64,000 nt of DNA from Nitzschia sp. DOCU1 (GCA_951394045.1 OX595987.1:868001-932000); one strand, 5' to 3'. Shown: positions 1-12,065, numbered from the stretch's first letter. The notes: generated from the letters alone by a model not told the origin. A program made the numbers and translations.

Positions 1-440
1 GTGAAAGGAATGCCCCGGTGCCTCTCCCACCTCGAGTGAGTCCTCGCATGATGTCGGTTCCGTAAAAAAGTCTTCGCTGGAACCTCTTGAGCCCCTTGAT
101 CTTCGTCGTCGAGGGAATCTTCTCCGGCAGTGTCAACAATCTCAATATCCTGACTTCCAGTCGGTGACTCCCCCACTGCTTTAAAGAACTGCGCGGATTC
201 GGCTCTGCGTCTATCGTGACTCAATGATCGCTCCAGGTGGTTCTTTGTTGCCCGGCACGGACTTTCATGAAGTGCTGACTTTGCAACTTCCGGGCACTCG
301 GACGTGCCATTGAGGGAATCATCATCGCACACTGTGGACGCTTCGCATCGATGCGAATCTCCGCTAGATTCGCTAAGGCATGGGCATTGTGCATCTACCG
401 TTGAAGGGGTAACCAAAGTACCATTCAATGATGCCACCAT
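1..440 (-). CDS. Unknown Ser/Asp-rich protein, 5' partial
   Basis: An open frame starts at an ATG and runs off the left edge without a stop, giving about 146 residues of the amino end. It is rich in Ser, Glu, Asp and early Cys (for example CPCLSESSGDSHRCE) and ends in an Arg/His-rich stretch. No domain is recognisable and the composition looks disordered. It has no signal peptide or membrane segment. It is the first of a run of minus-strand genes, with about 1 kb of upstream DNA separating it from the Nudix gene. The absence of stops over 440 bp supports coding, but the function cannot be named and later exons lie outside the window. Confidence 0.5.
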   Translation of the reverse strand, partial: MVASLNGTLVTPSTVDAQCPCLSESSGDSHRCEASTVCDDDSLNGTSECPEVAKSALHESPCRATKNHLERSLSHDRRRAESAQFFKAVGESPTGSQDIEIVDTAGEDSLDDEDQGAQEVPAKTFLRNRHHARTHSRWERHRGIPF

Positions 441-1466
441 CCTTGCTGTTAATCGTGTTTGAATGCAATAACCAGTCCCCTATTGTGATTCCAGTATAAA
501 TCTATCAATAGTCAGTCTTATGGGTTTACAAAGTGTATGCTCTTCTCACTTTGTCGATTCTTTGAGAAAGGTGCTCGAGGGGGGCAACAAAGAAGATAGG
601 AGCAGCGAATTTGTTACCGTTCTGATTATGAAGAAGTGAGAGGGTTATTTTTCGCTTCACCTCTACCTTTTTTCAGACCTTCGCGAGATTCGAGATTCGC
701 AAAACTCGATGACGGACCAGATTCATTTCCTTCTTTATGTTCCATATGTCGCAGGGATGTCGCATGCTATAGATTTTTCACACGTCACAAGCGAGGTGCA
801 ACGAAAGAAGAATCTGCTCACATTTTGTTGCAGAAAATTGAATCCTCAACCCTCAAACGGCGATTCTTTGTCGATGTGATGTTCAACTTGCGTTTACAAA
901 AGCGTCAGCCCTAAGGTTAGTCGTCGTGGCGAGAGAGAACGCTGAGCGGTCTTGGTATTCATGTGATGAGCTGCTGGCGGGGTCGAGAGTGGAAGGGATT
1001 TTTGCTTAAGGTCGAAGATTCTCTTTCGGCTCAAAATATCGAAAGATGTAAGAATAATCGGCGAGTAATATATGGTAGGGTATGGATAGAGAGGTCTAAT
1101 AGCCTATTGTGCTGTATTATTTGTAGGCGAAACTGTAATCCGGTCTCTCGAGTCTGCCGCTGACGATTCTTAGGCCAACTGGAAAGACTCAGTCTGAAAA
1201 AGCCTTGGGACTGCTTCGAATTCCTGAAAGGAACTGGTCATGCCAAAGTAAAGCTACCGTAGATAAGATTGTATGGTTCAGGCTGGCGAAGAAGGAATAC
1301 TGTTGATTGCGTGGGCATCACTCCTTTCGAACGTCACAGGGTAAACCTTGCGTCTCCCCCGTGTGCTTCTTTCATCAGGTGCCGATGAATGATGGGGTAT
1401 AATCCCAAAACCTCCGATAGAAAGTAGTGTGAAAGTTTGGAATTTATCGCCTTGTGTAATGGCATT
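441..1466. other. Intergenic, no gene seen
   Basis: This stretch holds the presumed promoter of the partial gene at the left edge and the 3' flank of the Nudix gene. Open frames here are short, start at non-ATG codons and have no recognisable protein features. No RNA gene or repeat was seen. Confidence 0.5.
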
Positions 1467-2458
1467 TCACTCCGTTGGTGGAACGACATCGTCTCCAATC
1501 AGGTGTAAACCCAAACTTTTAACCTTTTCCAAAAGAGGACGGAATTCCGGTCTGATTATTTCGATTGCATCTAGAGGGGGAGAGCATCGAAGAGGATGTA
1601 GAGAAACAACGGAGAAAAAACCGTGAGATCGAGTGCAACAGCAAGGAGAGTCCTACGTGACAACTTACCGTCAATCGAAAACGCTTGCCGTATCCGAGAA
1701 TTTTCAGGCCAAGAATCATGGATTGCTTGGACATAGAGCGGAAAGAAAGTCATACAAACATGGGTGTGTTTAGGTTCGGCAGAAGATGAATCCTGGATTG
1801 TGTCGGGTTTGATAACATATGCTGGTAAAAGCGAACTTAAGTCGCAGTAGGTTGTGACTGGGAGGTCAGCAAAGGCGTCACCGTTCTCCTTTGCATCAGA
1901 CAAGCGCCGTTGTCGAGATTTTCGTGTTTCTGCCCGAAACGAATCGAGCTTGGGCCCCAAAATGCCTAAAACTCCTGCTTCTTCAAAACATTCTCGAATA
2001 GCCCCTTCTTCCAGCTCTTCATCTTGCTCCCAACCTCCTTTCGGAACTAGCCATCCTGATCCGCTGCTCGAGCTGATTAAAATGATTCGGGAGTCACTTA
2101 AAATCGGAATGCATCCGGCAACAAGACGCAGGTGTCGCCCATCTAGGGGATCGATAGCCCATCTTTGCTTTTGTTTCCCACTTCGTGACTCGAGTTGGCT
2201 AGAGACGCGTGCATTCGCCGTTTGAGACAGCAGCTCCAAATTTTGTAGCATCGAGACGTACGAGGGCGAAAAGCTATTGGTAGGGGAAGCTTCCTTGCTG
2301 CTATTATCACCGCTGTTTTCCGACTTTGTATCTTCATCCGTCACAACTCCACTGACTGCCAGCGAAGTGACAGACAATGTTCGAGTCATTGCGACTGACA
2401 ACCGGAACTTTTCCGAAAAGCAACTGGTGCACAGATCCTCCTGACGGTGGTTTGTCAT
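1467..2458 (-). CDS. Nudix hydrolase, diphosphoinositol/diadenosine polyphosphate type
   Basis: Two exons, 2458-1669 and 1570-1467, flank a 98 bp intron that begins GTAAGT and ends CTAG; splicing gives 297 residues. Reading through the intron would instead end in a hydrophobic tail, which looks artificial. The central region carries a complete Nudix box (GGWEQDE, then RECFEEAGV) preceded by LVPK. The PKGGWE start of the box is typical of the DIPP/Aps1 group that hydrolyses diphosphoinositol polyphosphates and diadenosine polyphosphates. About 95 Ser-rich residues precede the domain and could be disordered or a targeting extension. The spliced carboxyl end (ending VVPPTE) lies beyond the catalytic fold. 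Substrate preference is inferred from the box context only. Confidence 0.8.
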
Positions 2459-3331
2459 GATTTATTAGATGGATCGCAGTCGCATAAACCGCAAGACTGT
2501 TGAGAATTTCCCGGGCAATCAATCGGAGTGCAACCCGAATTCGAAATCAGCTTTGTTGCAAAGTTCTGAGCGGTCAAACTTCGAATGTCGTGCCAGCTCC
2601 AACGCAAGGATACACCCGTCGAGAAAGCGATAGATACACGGGAGGTATCACCACAATAGTCGGGGTCAACGCGATGATGACCGACGAAGGAAGCAATCAA
2701 CCACTTGAGCAAAACAAATGCAATCGGTTGTAGTCAACTTTCAACTCTCAGAGAAACCAGGTTTAGACGAAAGATAACAAACACGACCTCTATAGAAGGC
2801 AGCAAGTTGTGGCGGACTGCAGCAATGTCGTGAATACAATGATCCTTCTACCGGTGAGTCGCATGGGCCAAAGGCAATGGAGACTGTTTTCTGCCATGGT
2901 CAAGAAAAGCAACCATCATCACAAAATCACACGCGGGCGGGCGGCAGCGTTTTTGGCGGATGGATGCAGGCGGGCATATGTCAGACGTAGTGGGAAGGAG
3001 GCGATCTGAACGATCCGATCGACTTGATTGGTGCGAGCTCATGACCTTGGATCGGGATTCGTTTAATAACTATGGCGGCAGCTAGCAGCTAGGAGTAGAG
3101 TCGATAGTGTAAATAGTCTAACATAATAAAACCAAAATAGTGTAAACAGTTCGTGATATCGGTGCTGTAGGGTCAAAGAAGTTCTTTATCTGATGGATTA
3201 CAGCGGATATGACTGTCGTCAATGAGGTGAAAATCCCGCGTATCGACCGGTAGTACCAGTGGTAGTGGGAAGAGTTTGCGAACTTTGAGCCTCAACATAG
3301 TAAAGTGCAGGTTTTTGGAATGTTCTTTCTC
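2459..3331. other. Intergenic between Nudix and methyltransferase genes
   Basis: This contains the Nudix promoter and the 3' flank of the methyltransferase gene. A short GGCGGG-rich patch lies near 2935-2975. No supported gene or RNA was seen. Confidence 0.5.
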
Positions 3332-4495
3332 TTAATATGCGAAGAAGCGCAAAGATACTGTCGGAAGGTCAGCGTCATCAGACTTCTCGGGCTTTTCTAC
3401 GAGTTCGCCTTTGTGCATAATGTATACCGCCGGCCCAGGTCCAGCACTGTCGTCGTCAAGCTCGGTTTCCCCAGCTTCGTTGCCGTGTACTTCTACACTC
3501 CATTTATTCCAGCCTGAGCCTTGTTGTAATCCTGGAACAACAATGCTATTCAACCAGTCCATCCCATTTTCTGTCTGGGCATTAATGTGGGAAATCACCA
3601 TGATACACCCTATAGACAAGACGGGAACGTCAGTACAAGGATACTTGCGTACGAACAAATTTGTTGCTCAACAGGATTCACGCATACCTCCTATGCATAG
3701 GACTCGTGACATTTCCGATACAATGGCACGACAATTCACACTTCCCATCTTTGTATCTGATAGCATAGCATCCATAGTACCTTTCTCCAAGATCAGCTGG
3801 AAGCGGCCATTGTCATAAGGCATTTTACGGGCATCCACACACTCGTACTCCAGCGGAGCAGATGCCGTCAGAGTACTTTCAGACTTGACCTTTGCTTTCA
3901 TGGCGTCAATCACAGCGGCAGAATAGTCGATGCACACAACTCGCTTCAAAATTTTGGTGGCTACAATGCTGCTTTCGGATTGCTCCAGCTCTAGAATACT
4001 TTTGATGATATCCGGGCCGAGCGGAACATCTCCGCACCCGACTTCCAGTATTTCAATAGGGCCGTCCTTTGCCAGACCAACGCGAGATGGCGACCCATCG
4101 TCAGACTCATTGTCGTGTCCACTTTCTTCGTCCTCATCCTCTGAATCGTCGCCACTCTCACTATTTTTTTCGGTTGTGACGGCCACCTTGTTTGGGTCGT
4201 CCTGTTTCTCGGAGCTATCACCACCCACTCCCTCAGCATCATTCCCCTTTGAGAGTTCTGAGGATTCTTTGTCGCCAGACTCGGTAGGTTCACCCAGAAT
4301 GAGTGGCAGGATGAGTGGCGCCAGTTCTTCCCAATTAAAGTACCAGGCATGAAAGGGATCTGGCTCTTCCCCGTCGTTCTCCATTTTGACTCGTTTGTAT
4401 CGTTCGTCCCAGTATTCCTGGGAACCGTATGGTGGAGGAGACGACGACGAACTTTCGCCATCGGCGGCTGGACGCTTTCGATCCGCTTTTTCCAT
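3332..4495 (-). CDS. METTL13/ECE2-like SAM-dependent methyltransferase
   Basis: Exons 4495-3688 and 3609-3332 flank a 78 bp intron; the joined frame gives 361 residues and restores CIGG-CIMVISH across the junction. The start region has SQEYWDERYKR and a Trp-rich segment (HAWYFNWEEL), the signature of the METTL13/ECE2-type family, which methylates protein lysines or amino termini such as those of eEF1A. Motif I is LEVGCGDVPLG, followed by VVCIDYS (motif II) and LEKGTMDAML (post-I region). Oddly, about 75 very acidic, Ser-rich residues separate the EEL segment from motif I; this insert is probably disordered. The carboxyl exon is more variable. The substrate is unknown. Confidence 0.8.
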
Positions 4496-4994
4496 GGTGG
4501 GTGAATAACTCCTCTTCGACTTAGGTGTACATCTGGCGGATTAGCCTTTCATCAATGCAAGTCGACCAAAGGGAGGGACGGGTGTGGCGTTTGTGATTTG
4601 ACAGAGTTCAACGAACGAGCAGATCTTTCTGGCTGTATCCAAAATTATACCTTGAATCATTTTGCGCGTCTCTCGGGATTATCTCACGCAGCGTCAATAA
4701 CGCGACGCGTAACATATTGTAAAACAAATCGATTGAATCAACCAATATGGTCCTTCGAGTCAAAACTAGGAGCATCATTCATTCATTCAACAACGCCGGC
4801 TTTGGATCATCAGGGCTGCATTGAGGTTGTGATTTGCATCTATTTCCATCACCACAACTGTATTCTTTTGTCGCATACCAGAAAGAGAGTGGATGTTCTC
4901 GCTCTCAAACACAAAAAATGTTGACAAATTGCAAGATTGATTTATCTTGTGGCATCTATGTAATCGTTCAAAAGTGGAGGTTTGTTCCCATCAT
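4496..4994. other. Intergenic, methyltransferase promoter
   Basis: AT-rich, with short open frames that have no protein signature. It should contain the methyltransferase promoter and the aminotransferase 3' end. Confidence 0.5.
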
Positions 4995-6595
4995 CTAGTA
5001 TTTGTAACCAATAAAACGCATTCGCACCTCGGGGTGGACGAATGAAGCGCACGAAGTACAGGATTTGGTGGAGTGCAGGTGGGGCTGGCACTTCTTGAGT
5101 TCTTCGGCGACGAGCTCAGGAATATCCTGGACCTCCTGTTTGGACTCATCCTGTTTGCTTCCCTTCCAACCGATCTCATCCATGGTAAGAAGGATCACCT
5201 TTTCCAGCCGAGATCCGATTTCGTAAATTGTTCCGACATCAACGTCCACCATCGGGGTAATCATGAAGCCACCAGCTGGTACAAGGTAAGGAAGGACTCC
5301 AACTTCCTCGCAGTGTTTGCGGAAACATTTAACAGCACGAGCACGGTAGGTGGCATCGCCCATCTCGCCTTCATTCGTAAAGAGTCCACCCCACATCAAT
5401 CCTTGTCCGTGGCACATCACGAGACCCTCTGAAACCCTCGAAATGTAGCCACAAATATGTCCCATCTCCTCTCCAAGCTTGGTAATGTGAGTCAACCAGT
5501 TCGGCATTTCCTTCAAGACTTCGGTTGCAGTCATCAATGCACGAACAGAGGACCCGGCGTAGGTGTGCGACTGCATGACGGAGGCTCCAGCCTGGCAAAG
5601 CTTATCTCGTCCTTGCTTGAGAATGGCTCCAGCAATCGGGTAGACCCCACCTCCAATCGCCTTTCCAAACGTAATGGCATCGGGGTCAAGGTCAAGAGCC
5701 GTGGAAACAAAAATGGTGCCTAGTCCGTGCCTTCCAAGACCACACATGATTTCGTCGCAAACGACACGAATACCGCGGGCCTTGGACTTGTCAATGCAAG
5801 TCTTCAAAATATTCTTGGGCCAAGGGAAAGCCACTTGCGAGGATCCCCATTGAGGCTCGAACAAAATGACACCGACCTCGTGGGCGTGGGCATCCAAGAA
5901 CGCATCAAAGGATTCCATGTAAGCAGCTTCGTCCAATTTTTGACCCGCAAATGGGACAGGATATTTGATCTGGTAATTCTTTTCCCATAGGGGGCAAACG
6001 GCCCCGAAGGATGTCGCAGGGGGCCCGTGGTATGAAGTCGCTCCTACTCCCACCATCTTACGCTCCTTGTTGCCAGAGGACAACATAGCTTCTTGGAGAA
6101 CCATATCAATGGCAGCCCAGACGGCACTGGCACCCTCGAGTTGCAATGAGACGCACCAGTCATGTTTCTCGGCATCCTTCCATGGGAGGTGGGGGGCCAA
6201 AGCTTCGACGAAGTCTGCAAGATGTTCTGGAACACCGCCAGAGGTGTGGTTGGAGAGGGGTGACGCAAAGTTACCCGCAAGCAAATCCTCCATGACTTTC
6301 TGTTCGTAATCAAAACCGGGTTTCAAAATCTTGCCTAATCTGGGCCCAGAAAAGCATTCTGAGCATGCAAGTCCTACCGACATGAGCTCCTCTTCTTCTC
6401 CGTTAGCGAGGCGTCGAACCTGAACAAAGCGAGATAAATGAGCCAAAGCCGGCGCGGAATTTTCATCGGGCGACAAGATTATGGCCGACTTACATGTCTC
6501 ACTCCATTCTTCTTCAAAACAATTGGCTGCTCGAGACCAGCCGGCACACGACCAGCAAATCTGTCGCAACCCGATGTCTTCTTTGGTGCTTCCAT
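4995..6595 (-). CDS. Class III PLP-dependent aminotransferase
   Basis: Exons 6595-6494 and 6419-4995 flank a 74 bp intron (GTAAGT...TTCAG). Splicing places the amino end MEAPKKTSGC in frame with VRRLANGEEE and yields 508 residues; the unspliced start is in another frame. The fold type I aminotransferase core is clear: an Asp that would hold the pyridine nitrogen of PLP in VVCDEIMCGLGR, the Schiff-base Lys in FGKAIGGGVYP (about residue 285) and HTYAGSSVRA near the phosphate site. These mark the class III (omega/acetylornithine/4-aminobutyrate) group. No organelle presequence is evident, so cytosolic location is inferred. The amino acceptor cannot be deduced; the Trp- and Cys-rich C-terminal tail is unusual. 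Confidence 0.82.
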
Positions 6596-7368
6596 TATAC
6601 AAAAATTGACTTTAAGTTGGCTATCAACAAATTGAGGGAGGAAGTAGGAAATAATTGTCAGAAGCTTTCGAAAAGTAGCGCAAAGAACAACCAAATAATC
6701 ATAGATGTCAACGGTCAACGAATGACAAGTCAGCCGACCAAAGATCCGCAAGAGGCCGTCAATTCGACAGCCTTCTGGTAAAATGAAAACCAATATCGAC
6801 ATACCTTTTCCACAACGTTGTCGTTCTGGAAGTTCAGGGCAAAGTTGAAACTATGACTGTCACGTGGTGTTTTGACAACCGAAGAAGAACCGTGAAGCTC
6901 AATGAATGAGAAAACCGTCGTCCTGTTGCGCTGATCGGACTACTGTACCTTCTCGATTTTCCGCCGCGGCTTGCTTTTTCTGCTAGCATCGCGGAATGGC
7001 GTGAGAACTTTTGTTAGTTGGAGTCGCGAGATTCAATTTGCGCGTTCTGGTTGGCTGGAATCCGTGGTTTCCACCTGCCACATCAGCAAATGGGGCAACG
7101 TCTTCAAAGAAATGATTTGATCCAATTGGGGGGGACCAAATGACATCGACAACGTTTAACGGGGTCATCATCAAACGAAAGCATTTTACATGCAATTTCC
7201 TTATTGCAAGGCAACTGAATTTCATATTGTAGAGCAGAACTTTCTTGGCTCACAAAAATGTTCTCAGAACAAGGCAATGTGAGCACGCAGCTTGTCATTC
7301 CTTCCTTGCTTTTTACTCTTATTTATGCCATAAAAAGTGCGCCTTATCACTGTATTGCACATAATTTG
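6596..7368. other. Intergenic, aminotransferase promoter
   Basis: No gene was recognised. Short open frames on both strands lack conserved features. This lies between the aminotransferase start and a decayed HAD-like fragment. Confidence 0.45.
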
Positions 7369-7690
7369 CTACACCTCCAATTGCATTGATATTCCTTTCT
7401 CTTTGTTCCCTGCCCCCCTTTCTTCCAGGAAGTACCAGATGGGATGAATGACGTCGGGGATACCTTCTAAAACGTGGTGCGCCCCAACGTTTGTCTTCAA
7501 GCGAGAGGTCGGAAGCAAGTTTTGAGCAGATAACAGCAGAATGCTATTAGATCATAACATTATTCTTCCGACCTACAATGGCGATGGTATCTTCCATTGC
7601 CGGTCCCATGCCAAAACATCGTGTAAGGAAACCTCGGCTGCCAAGATCGTTTCACATCCACAAGCTGCATCCGGCCCTAACTGAATCAGT
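7369..7690 (-). pseudogene. Possible relic of a HAD-family hydrolase
   Basis: On the minus strand a frame from about 7548 to 7369 reads KTNVGAHHVLEGIPDVIHP and stops at TAG. The GAHxV(L/I)...D pattern is the usual carboxyl end of HAD subfamily IA phosphatases. Just upstream, frames broken by stops read SVRAGCSLWM and CFGMGPAMEDTIAIV; the former resembles the HAD motif IV area. No combination of consensus introns joins the pieces cleanly, so a decayed gene copy seems likelier than a spliced gene. It sits between the aminotransferase promoter and the 3' end of purF. The assignment rests on short motifs only. Confidence 0.3.
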
Positions 7691-7840
7691 AACTATTGAC
7701 TTTCCGCCTAAAGATCTCGTCGAAAGGATGTAGGTGTGGGGAAAGAGAAAATTGATGGTATCTAGTTCTACGATAAACAACACTCGACCCCCCTGACTCG
7801 CGTCGGATAGCTCGTCGAAAGTAATAAATCTCCCGAAAAT

Positions 7841-9789
7841 TTAAGGCTGACTTGGGATAGATTCACAAGAATCGTCCTGCATGTTGTTCGATCGGGTGTC
7901 ATTGTTCACGGACTCGCACCCGTTATGGCTTTGTTGGGCCTTGGCCGTCGGGTCGTCGGAGGTACCGTTTCGCACCATCTTCGCCTCCTCGTTTCGCAAA
8001 TCATATAGCTTTGTAAAGTATTCATCGCCAATGCGCTGCCCAGTCACGTACTCCCCGCTGAAGCAACTCGTATCAAAGGCTGAAGGAAAGAACAACCAAA
8101 TATGAGTGTAATCACGACGTCGCAGTACAAAGGAGCCGATTCTAACGCACCTGTCAAGGGATTCTCCGGCGATGCCACTTCCTTCACAGAGTCTTCCAAA
8201 TCCTTCAAGTCTTGAAATAACACCCAGTCACAGCCAATCTTGGCCGCAATCTCATCCTCTTTGCGCTTATAGGCAATGAGTTCCTCCCGCGTCGGAATGT
8301 CAATACCGTAAATGTTGGGATACCGAATAGGTGGCGCCGCGCTGCAAAAAAAAACCTTTTTGGCTCCCGCGTCTCGTGCCATTTGGACAATCTCATTGGC
8401 CGTAGTACCACGAACAATGGAATCGTCTACCAACAGGACATTTCGTCCTGCGAACTCGCTCTTGATGGTGTTCAACTTGAGACGAACCGACTTTTTCCGC
8501 GACGCCTGTCCAGGCATGATAAACGTTCGAGCAATGTAACGGTTTTTAATGAACCCCTCCCGGAACGGACGATCCAAACAGTAAGCAGCCTGCAATGCGC
8601 TGGTTCTGGAAGTATCTGGAATAGGAATTACAACATCAATACCATGGTCGGGGTAGACGCGTTTGATTTTTTCGGCCAGCTTGATTCCCATTTGCAACCG
8701 CGTTTCATACACCGACACTCCGTCCATGATGGAATCCGGGCGCGCAAAATACACATACTCAAAAATGCAAGGAGCTTGTTTGGCGTTGTCAACGCACATG
8801 CGAGTGTGGCAATTTCCAGTGTTCATGTCAATGAAAACGGCTTCTCCCGCTCGAACGTCGCTGTCGAATAAAAAGATTATGTGAGAACAAAAGCAATGAC
8901 AGTGACAAACACACTTGCTTTTCCTTACCGAATCAATTGGAATCCCAGAGTATCAATGGCCACCGATTCGCTCGCAATGCAATAGTCCAACTTCTTCCCC
9001 GCAGTCTTCATCATGTCCGTAGTCCAAGTCTTACCCGTATCTTCCGGTTCAGTCGAGCGACATCCAAAGACCAGAGGACGAATTCCATGCGAGTCCCGGA
9101 ACCCCACCAATCCGACTCCATTCACATGGTAGACGGTCGCGTATCCTCCCTGACACTGCTTCATAATTGCCTTGCAGGTATCAAAGACTGCTTCTACCAT
9201 ATTTTCCTGTTTGGCCTGGTGCTGATTGAGAGATTCAGCAAACAAGTTCAAGAGAAGTTCCGAATCAGAATCCGTATTGACATGACGTTGCTTTTGTGCC
9301 ATATCCTTGTAAAGCTCGTCTGTATTTGTCAAATTTCCATTGTGCGCTACGCAAATTCCGTATGGATAGTTTGTATACAACGGCTGGGCTTCGGCACACG
9401 AACTGCTTCCCGCCGTGGGGTAGCGGACATGTCCAATGCCGACGTTTCCTCGCAATTCCAGCATGTGATGCTGTTGAAAGACGTCGCGGACGAGTCCATT
9501 GTCTTTGCGCAAATGCAATCGACCTCGTTCCGCGGTCACCATTCCAGCAGCATCCTGACCGCGATGCTGCAAGACAGTCAAGCCATCAAACAGCAGTTGA
9601 TTGACCTACGAACATAAGACAACACGAAAGTACAAGTGCGATTGTGAGATTCACCGCTAGCTAGATTCCTTCATGTCACAGAAAATGTTCTCTTTCGGGG
9701 CAAATGACCCAAGATTCGAAATGCCAATCTGGAAAACGACTCACATGCGCCTTGTCATCCGCCAACATCAACCCAATGATTCCACACAT
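7841..9789 (-). CDS. purF: Amidophosphoribosyltransferase (first step of purine synthesis)
   Basis: Four exons: 9789-9745, 9605-8929, 8860-8151 and 8079-7841, with introns of 139, 68 and 71 bp, give 556 residues. The enzyme converts PRPP and glutamine to 5-phosphoribosylamine. It begins MCGIIGL, so removal of Met exposes the catalytic Cys of the type II glutaminase domain with no propeptide. QHRGQDAAGM, GIGHVRYPTAG and HNGNLTN follow. The phosphoribosyltransferase half carries the PRPP-binding motif VLLVDDSIVRGTT; RPDS, IPIPDTSR and the downstream PNIYGID block are also conserved. The tail after GEYVTGQ is Asn/Asp-rich and not conserved. No targeting presequence is visible, although a plastid route cannot be excluded. 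It is divergent from the SET gene across a 495 bp gap. Confidence 0.95.
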
Positions 9790-10284
9790 TGTTTACTAAT
9801 AATCTTTATTTCACAGCGAGAGTGTTGCTGATCTTTCAACCGTTTGATTGCAATGCAGAGATGATCGATAGACCTTCCCACTCTATCTTCCCAGATGATC
9901 AACGAACCATCAAGAAAAGGGATCACCGAGAAATTGAGTGGGCGAGATAGCCAAGCGCGCGAATGGAGAAGTTGTCTGGCATTGCTCGGACGCAGGTTGG
10001 ACGAAAGATTTTGGTTGGTTTGGATGGCATTTTCCGATTCCCATGACTGCTGCGGAGGCCTGCCAGACGAAATCCGGTCGGATGGGTCTCTTTGCGCGCA
10101 TTTTGTGATGATGCACGCGAGCTCGCTTTGGGTGGTGTCAAAAGTCGTCAGAAGCCACCAAAAGATACCGATACGAATAGTGACGACACGGTGTTGATAT
10201 CATACTATCGGCGATCGTTGTTTCGTATCTTGTTGCTCTTTTGTTCATCAGTTTTCGTTGCTTTGGACGTCCCAAACTGGCATC
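9790..10284. promoter_or_regulatory. Divergent promoter region, purF / SET gene
   Basis: This 495 bp gap separates two genes read away from each other, so both promoters should lie here. Open frames in it overlap on both strands and have no protein signature. No specific binding site was identified. Confidence 0.4.
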
Positions 10285-11999
10285 ATGATTTGTTATGCCC
10301 AGGTCGTCAGGCTCGCGGTGCTATTGGCATCGTTTGGATGGTATCCAAAATTGGTGGAAGGCTTTCGACCGAGCGTTCAGCCAATCACCAAAGGTTCGGC
10401 AGAGATCGCTTCAAGATCCGCGCTATTCTCCACGGTGGCCCGACAGAAACGCATCTCTTCCCTGGTCGATTGGGGTGGTAGCAACGACATCAAGTACGTA
10501 CTATGCCGAGTCAGAGTCGACTGGATGCGTTGCTGCCGATCGAAGTGGTGATCACTGACTAAAACACTTGCTCTCGTCGTCAAAGGATCGGTGGGGTTGC
10601 AGTTCAGTCGGTTGGTCAGGATTCAGGTTTAGGATTGGTGGCCAAGCAACAAGTGCCGCCAGGGAGTGTCGTAGTAACGGTTCCTTCCAAAGTGGCTCTA
10701 ACGGTAGAATCACCAGGAGCTGGGCCCGATGATTTGGGCGTGTCCGATTTGATTAAGGATCGTCGGGTATTTCGGGAGTTACCGTGGTATGTTCAGTTTT
10801 CCTTCTACTTGTACAAACTCGACAAGGTGTCTTCGAACAAATTTGGCATGGATCTTCGGCCGTGGTTGGATTCTCTACCTCGTCAATTCGATACACCGAT
10901 TCATTGGAGCAATACAAATGAACGAGACGAGTTCTTGCAGTATCAACACATGTCCGAGTCGGTAGATCGACAAGAAAAGAGCTGGAAAGAACTTTACCGA
11001 CAGTTGCAAGCGTGCACATCAACTTCGTCCATGTCATGGGAAGATTTCTTGTGGGGATGTGAATGTGCTCGATCTCGAGCCTTTAGTGGGGGTTATACGG
11101 GAGCTCCCTTCAACCCACTGATTTACGCATTTACGCTCCTTCTGGTGACGGTCTACGTAGGGTTGCATCTGGGCACTTTGGAGCAAGCAGCAAATGGTGC
11201 CGCTCTAGTATTTTGTGCTTCGGTGTTGAGAGACTTTGTCATTCCCAAATTCTTTCGCGTCAAAAAGTTCGTCATTTGCCCCGTAATTGATATGTGCAAT
11301 CATAAGAGCCTCGGAACATCAGCCAACGTCGCTTATGAATTTTTTGCAGACGCCTACAGTTTGTCGGCGACGCAAGCAGTCAGCAGTGGAGAAGAAATCT
11401 ACATCAGCTATGGAAGTCGTTCCAATGACCAGCTGCTTCAGTACTATGGGTTTGTCGAGACTGACAACCCACATGACGTGTACATTATGCCGCCTTTGCG
11501 AGAATGGGATATTGCTGCCTTGGAAGAAAAATGTGGCGGCCCTTTTGCCCCAGGGCGATTGGGAAAGCTGGAACGTGCCGGTCTACTTGGCAAATCCAAA
11601 GACGCGCCACTCGACGAGCCAGTCGAGGACGGTCTAGAATCCGCGGGAAACCCAAGAGGGGGAGTAGTTTTGACGCGAACAGTTGGAATCGACCCGGCTG
11701 TTATTCAAGCGTTGAGGGCACTCGTCTCATCCGACAGTGAATGGGAGGCTGCTGGAGAAGCCGTCGGGAACTTTGCGGCAGAAGTCAGTTCCGAAAACGA
11801 GCGAAAGGCGCGACTGGCGGCACGAACAGCAATCGAGCTGGAGTTAGCTGCAAAGGCAACGACACTGGAAGAAGACAAGGAAATGTTGAAAAGAGCTAGC
11901 AGCAGCAAGTCCGGAATGGAACCTGAAGAGAGGCTGGCGCTGCAATTTCGAATCGAAAAGAAGAAACTGTTGAAAGAAACTATTGATCGGCTACGATAG
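10285..11999 (+). CDS. Plastid-type SET-domain protein lysine methyltransferase (LSMT-like)
   Basis: Exons 10285-10493 and 10586-11999 flank a 92 bp intron; splicing joins NDIK to IGGVAVQSVGQ and gives 540 residues. The amino end has a hydrophobic signal-like stretch (VVRLAVLLASFGW) followed by VEG-FRPS, where Phe after the cleavage site resembles the diatom plastid-import motif. The SET domain shows GLGLVAK at the start, CARSRAF, VIDMCNH, then GEEIYISYGSRSNDQLL, and continues into YYGFVE. This order is that of rubisco large-subunit/SETD6-like methyltransferases. Unusually, about 50 hydrophobic residues lie between CARSRAF and VIDMCNH and could form a membrane hairpin. The carboxyl end is Ala/Glu/Lys-rich and probably helical. 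The substrate is unproven. Confidence 0.85.
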
Positions 12000-12065
12000 A
12001 GGGAACATACCACGCTAAAGGCAACAGTAGCAATAACAACGGGACATCTAGTAGGTAGATTCGTT

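Noticed and set aside
636..914. 92-codon plus-strand frame
   Set aside because: It begins at GTG, has no protein signature, and lies between two minus-strand genes.
1854..2225. 123-codon plus-strand frame
   Set aside because: It is antisense to the Nudix domain and its composition is a reverse shadow.
8383..8871. 162-codon plus-strand frame
   Set aside because: It is antisense to the purF phosphoribosyltransferase exon, which has clear motifs.
9895..10197. 100-codon frame in the purF/SET gap
   Set aside because: No homology is apparent and several overlapping frames of both strands occupy the same bases.
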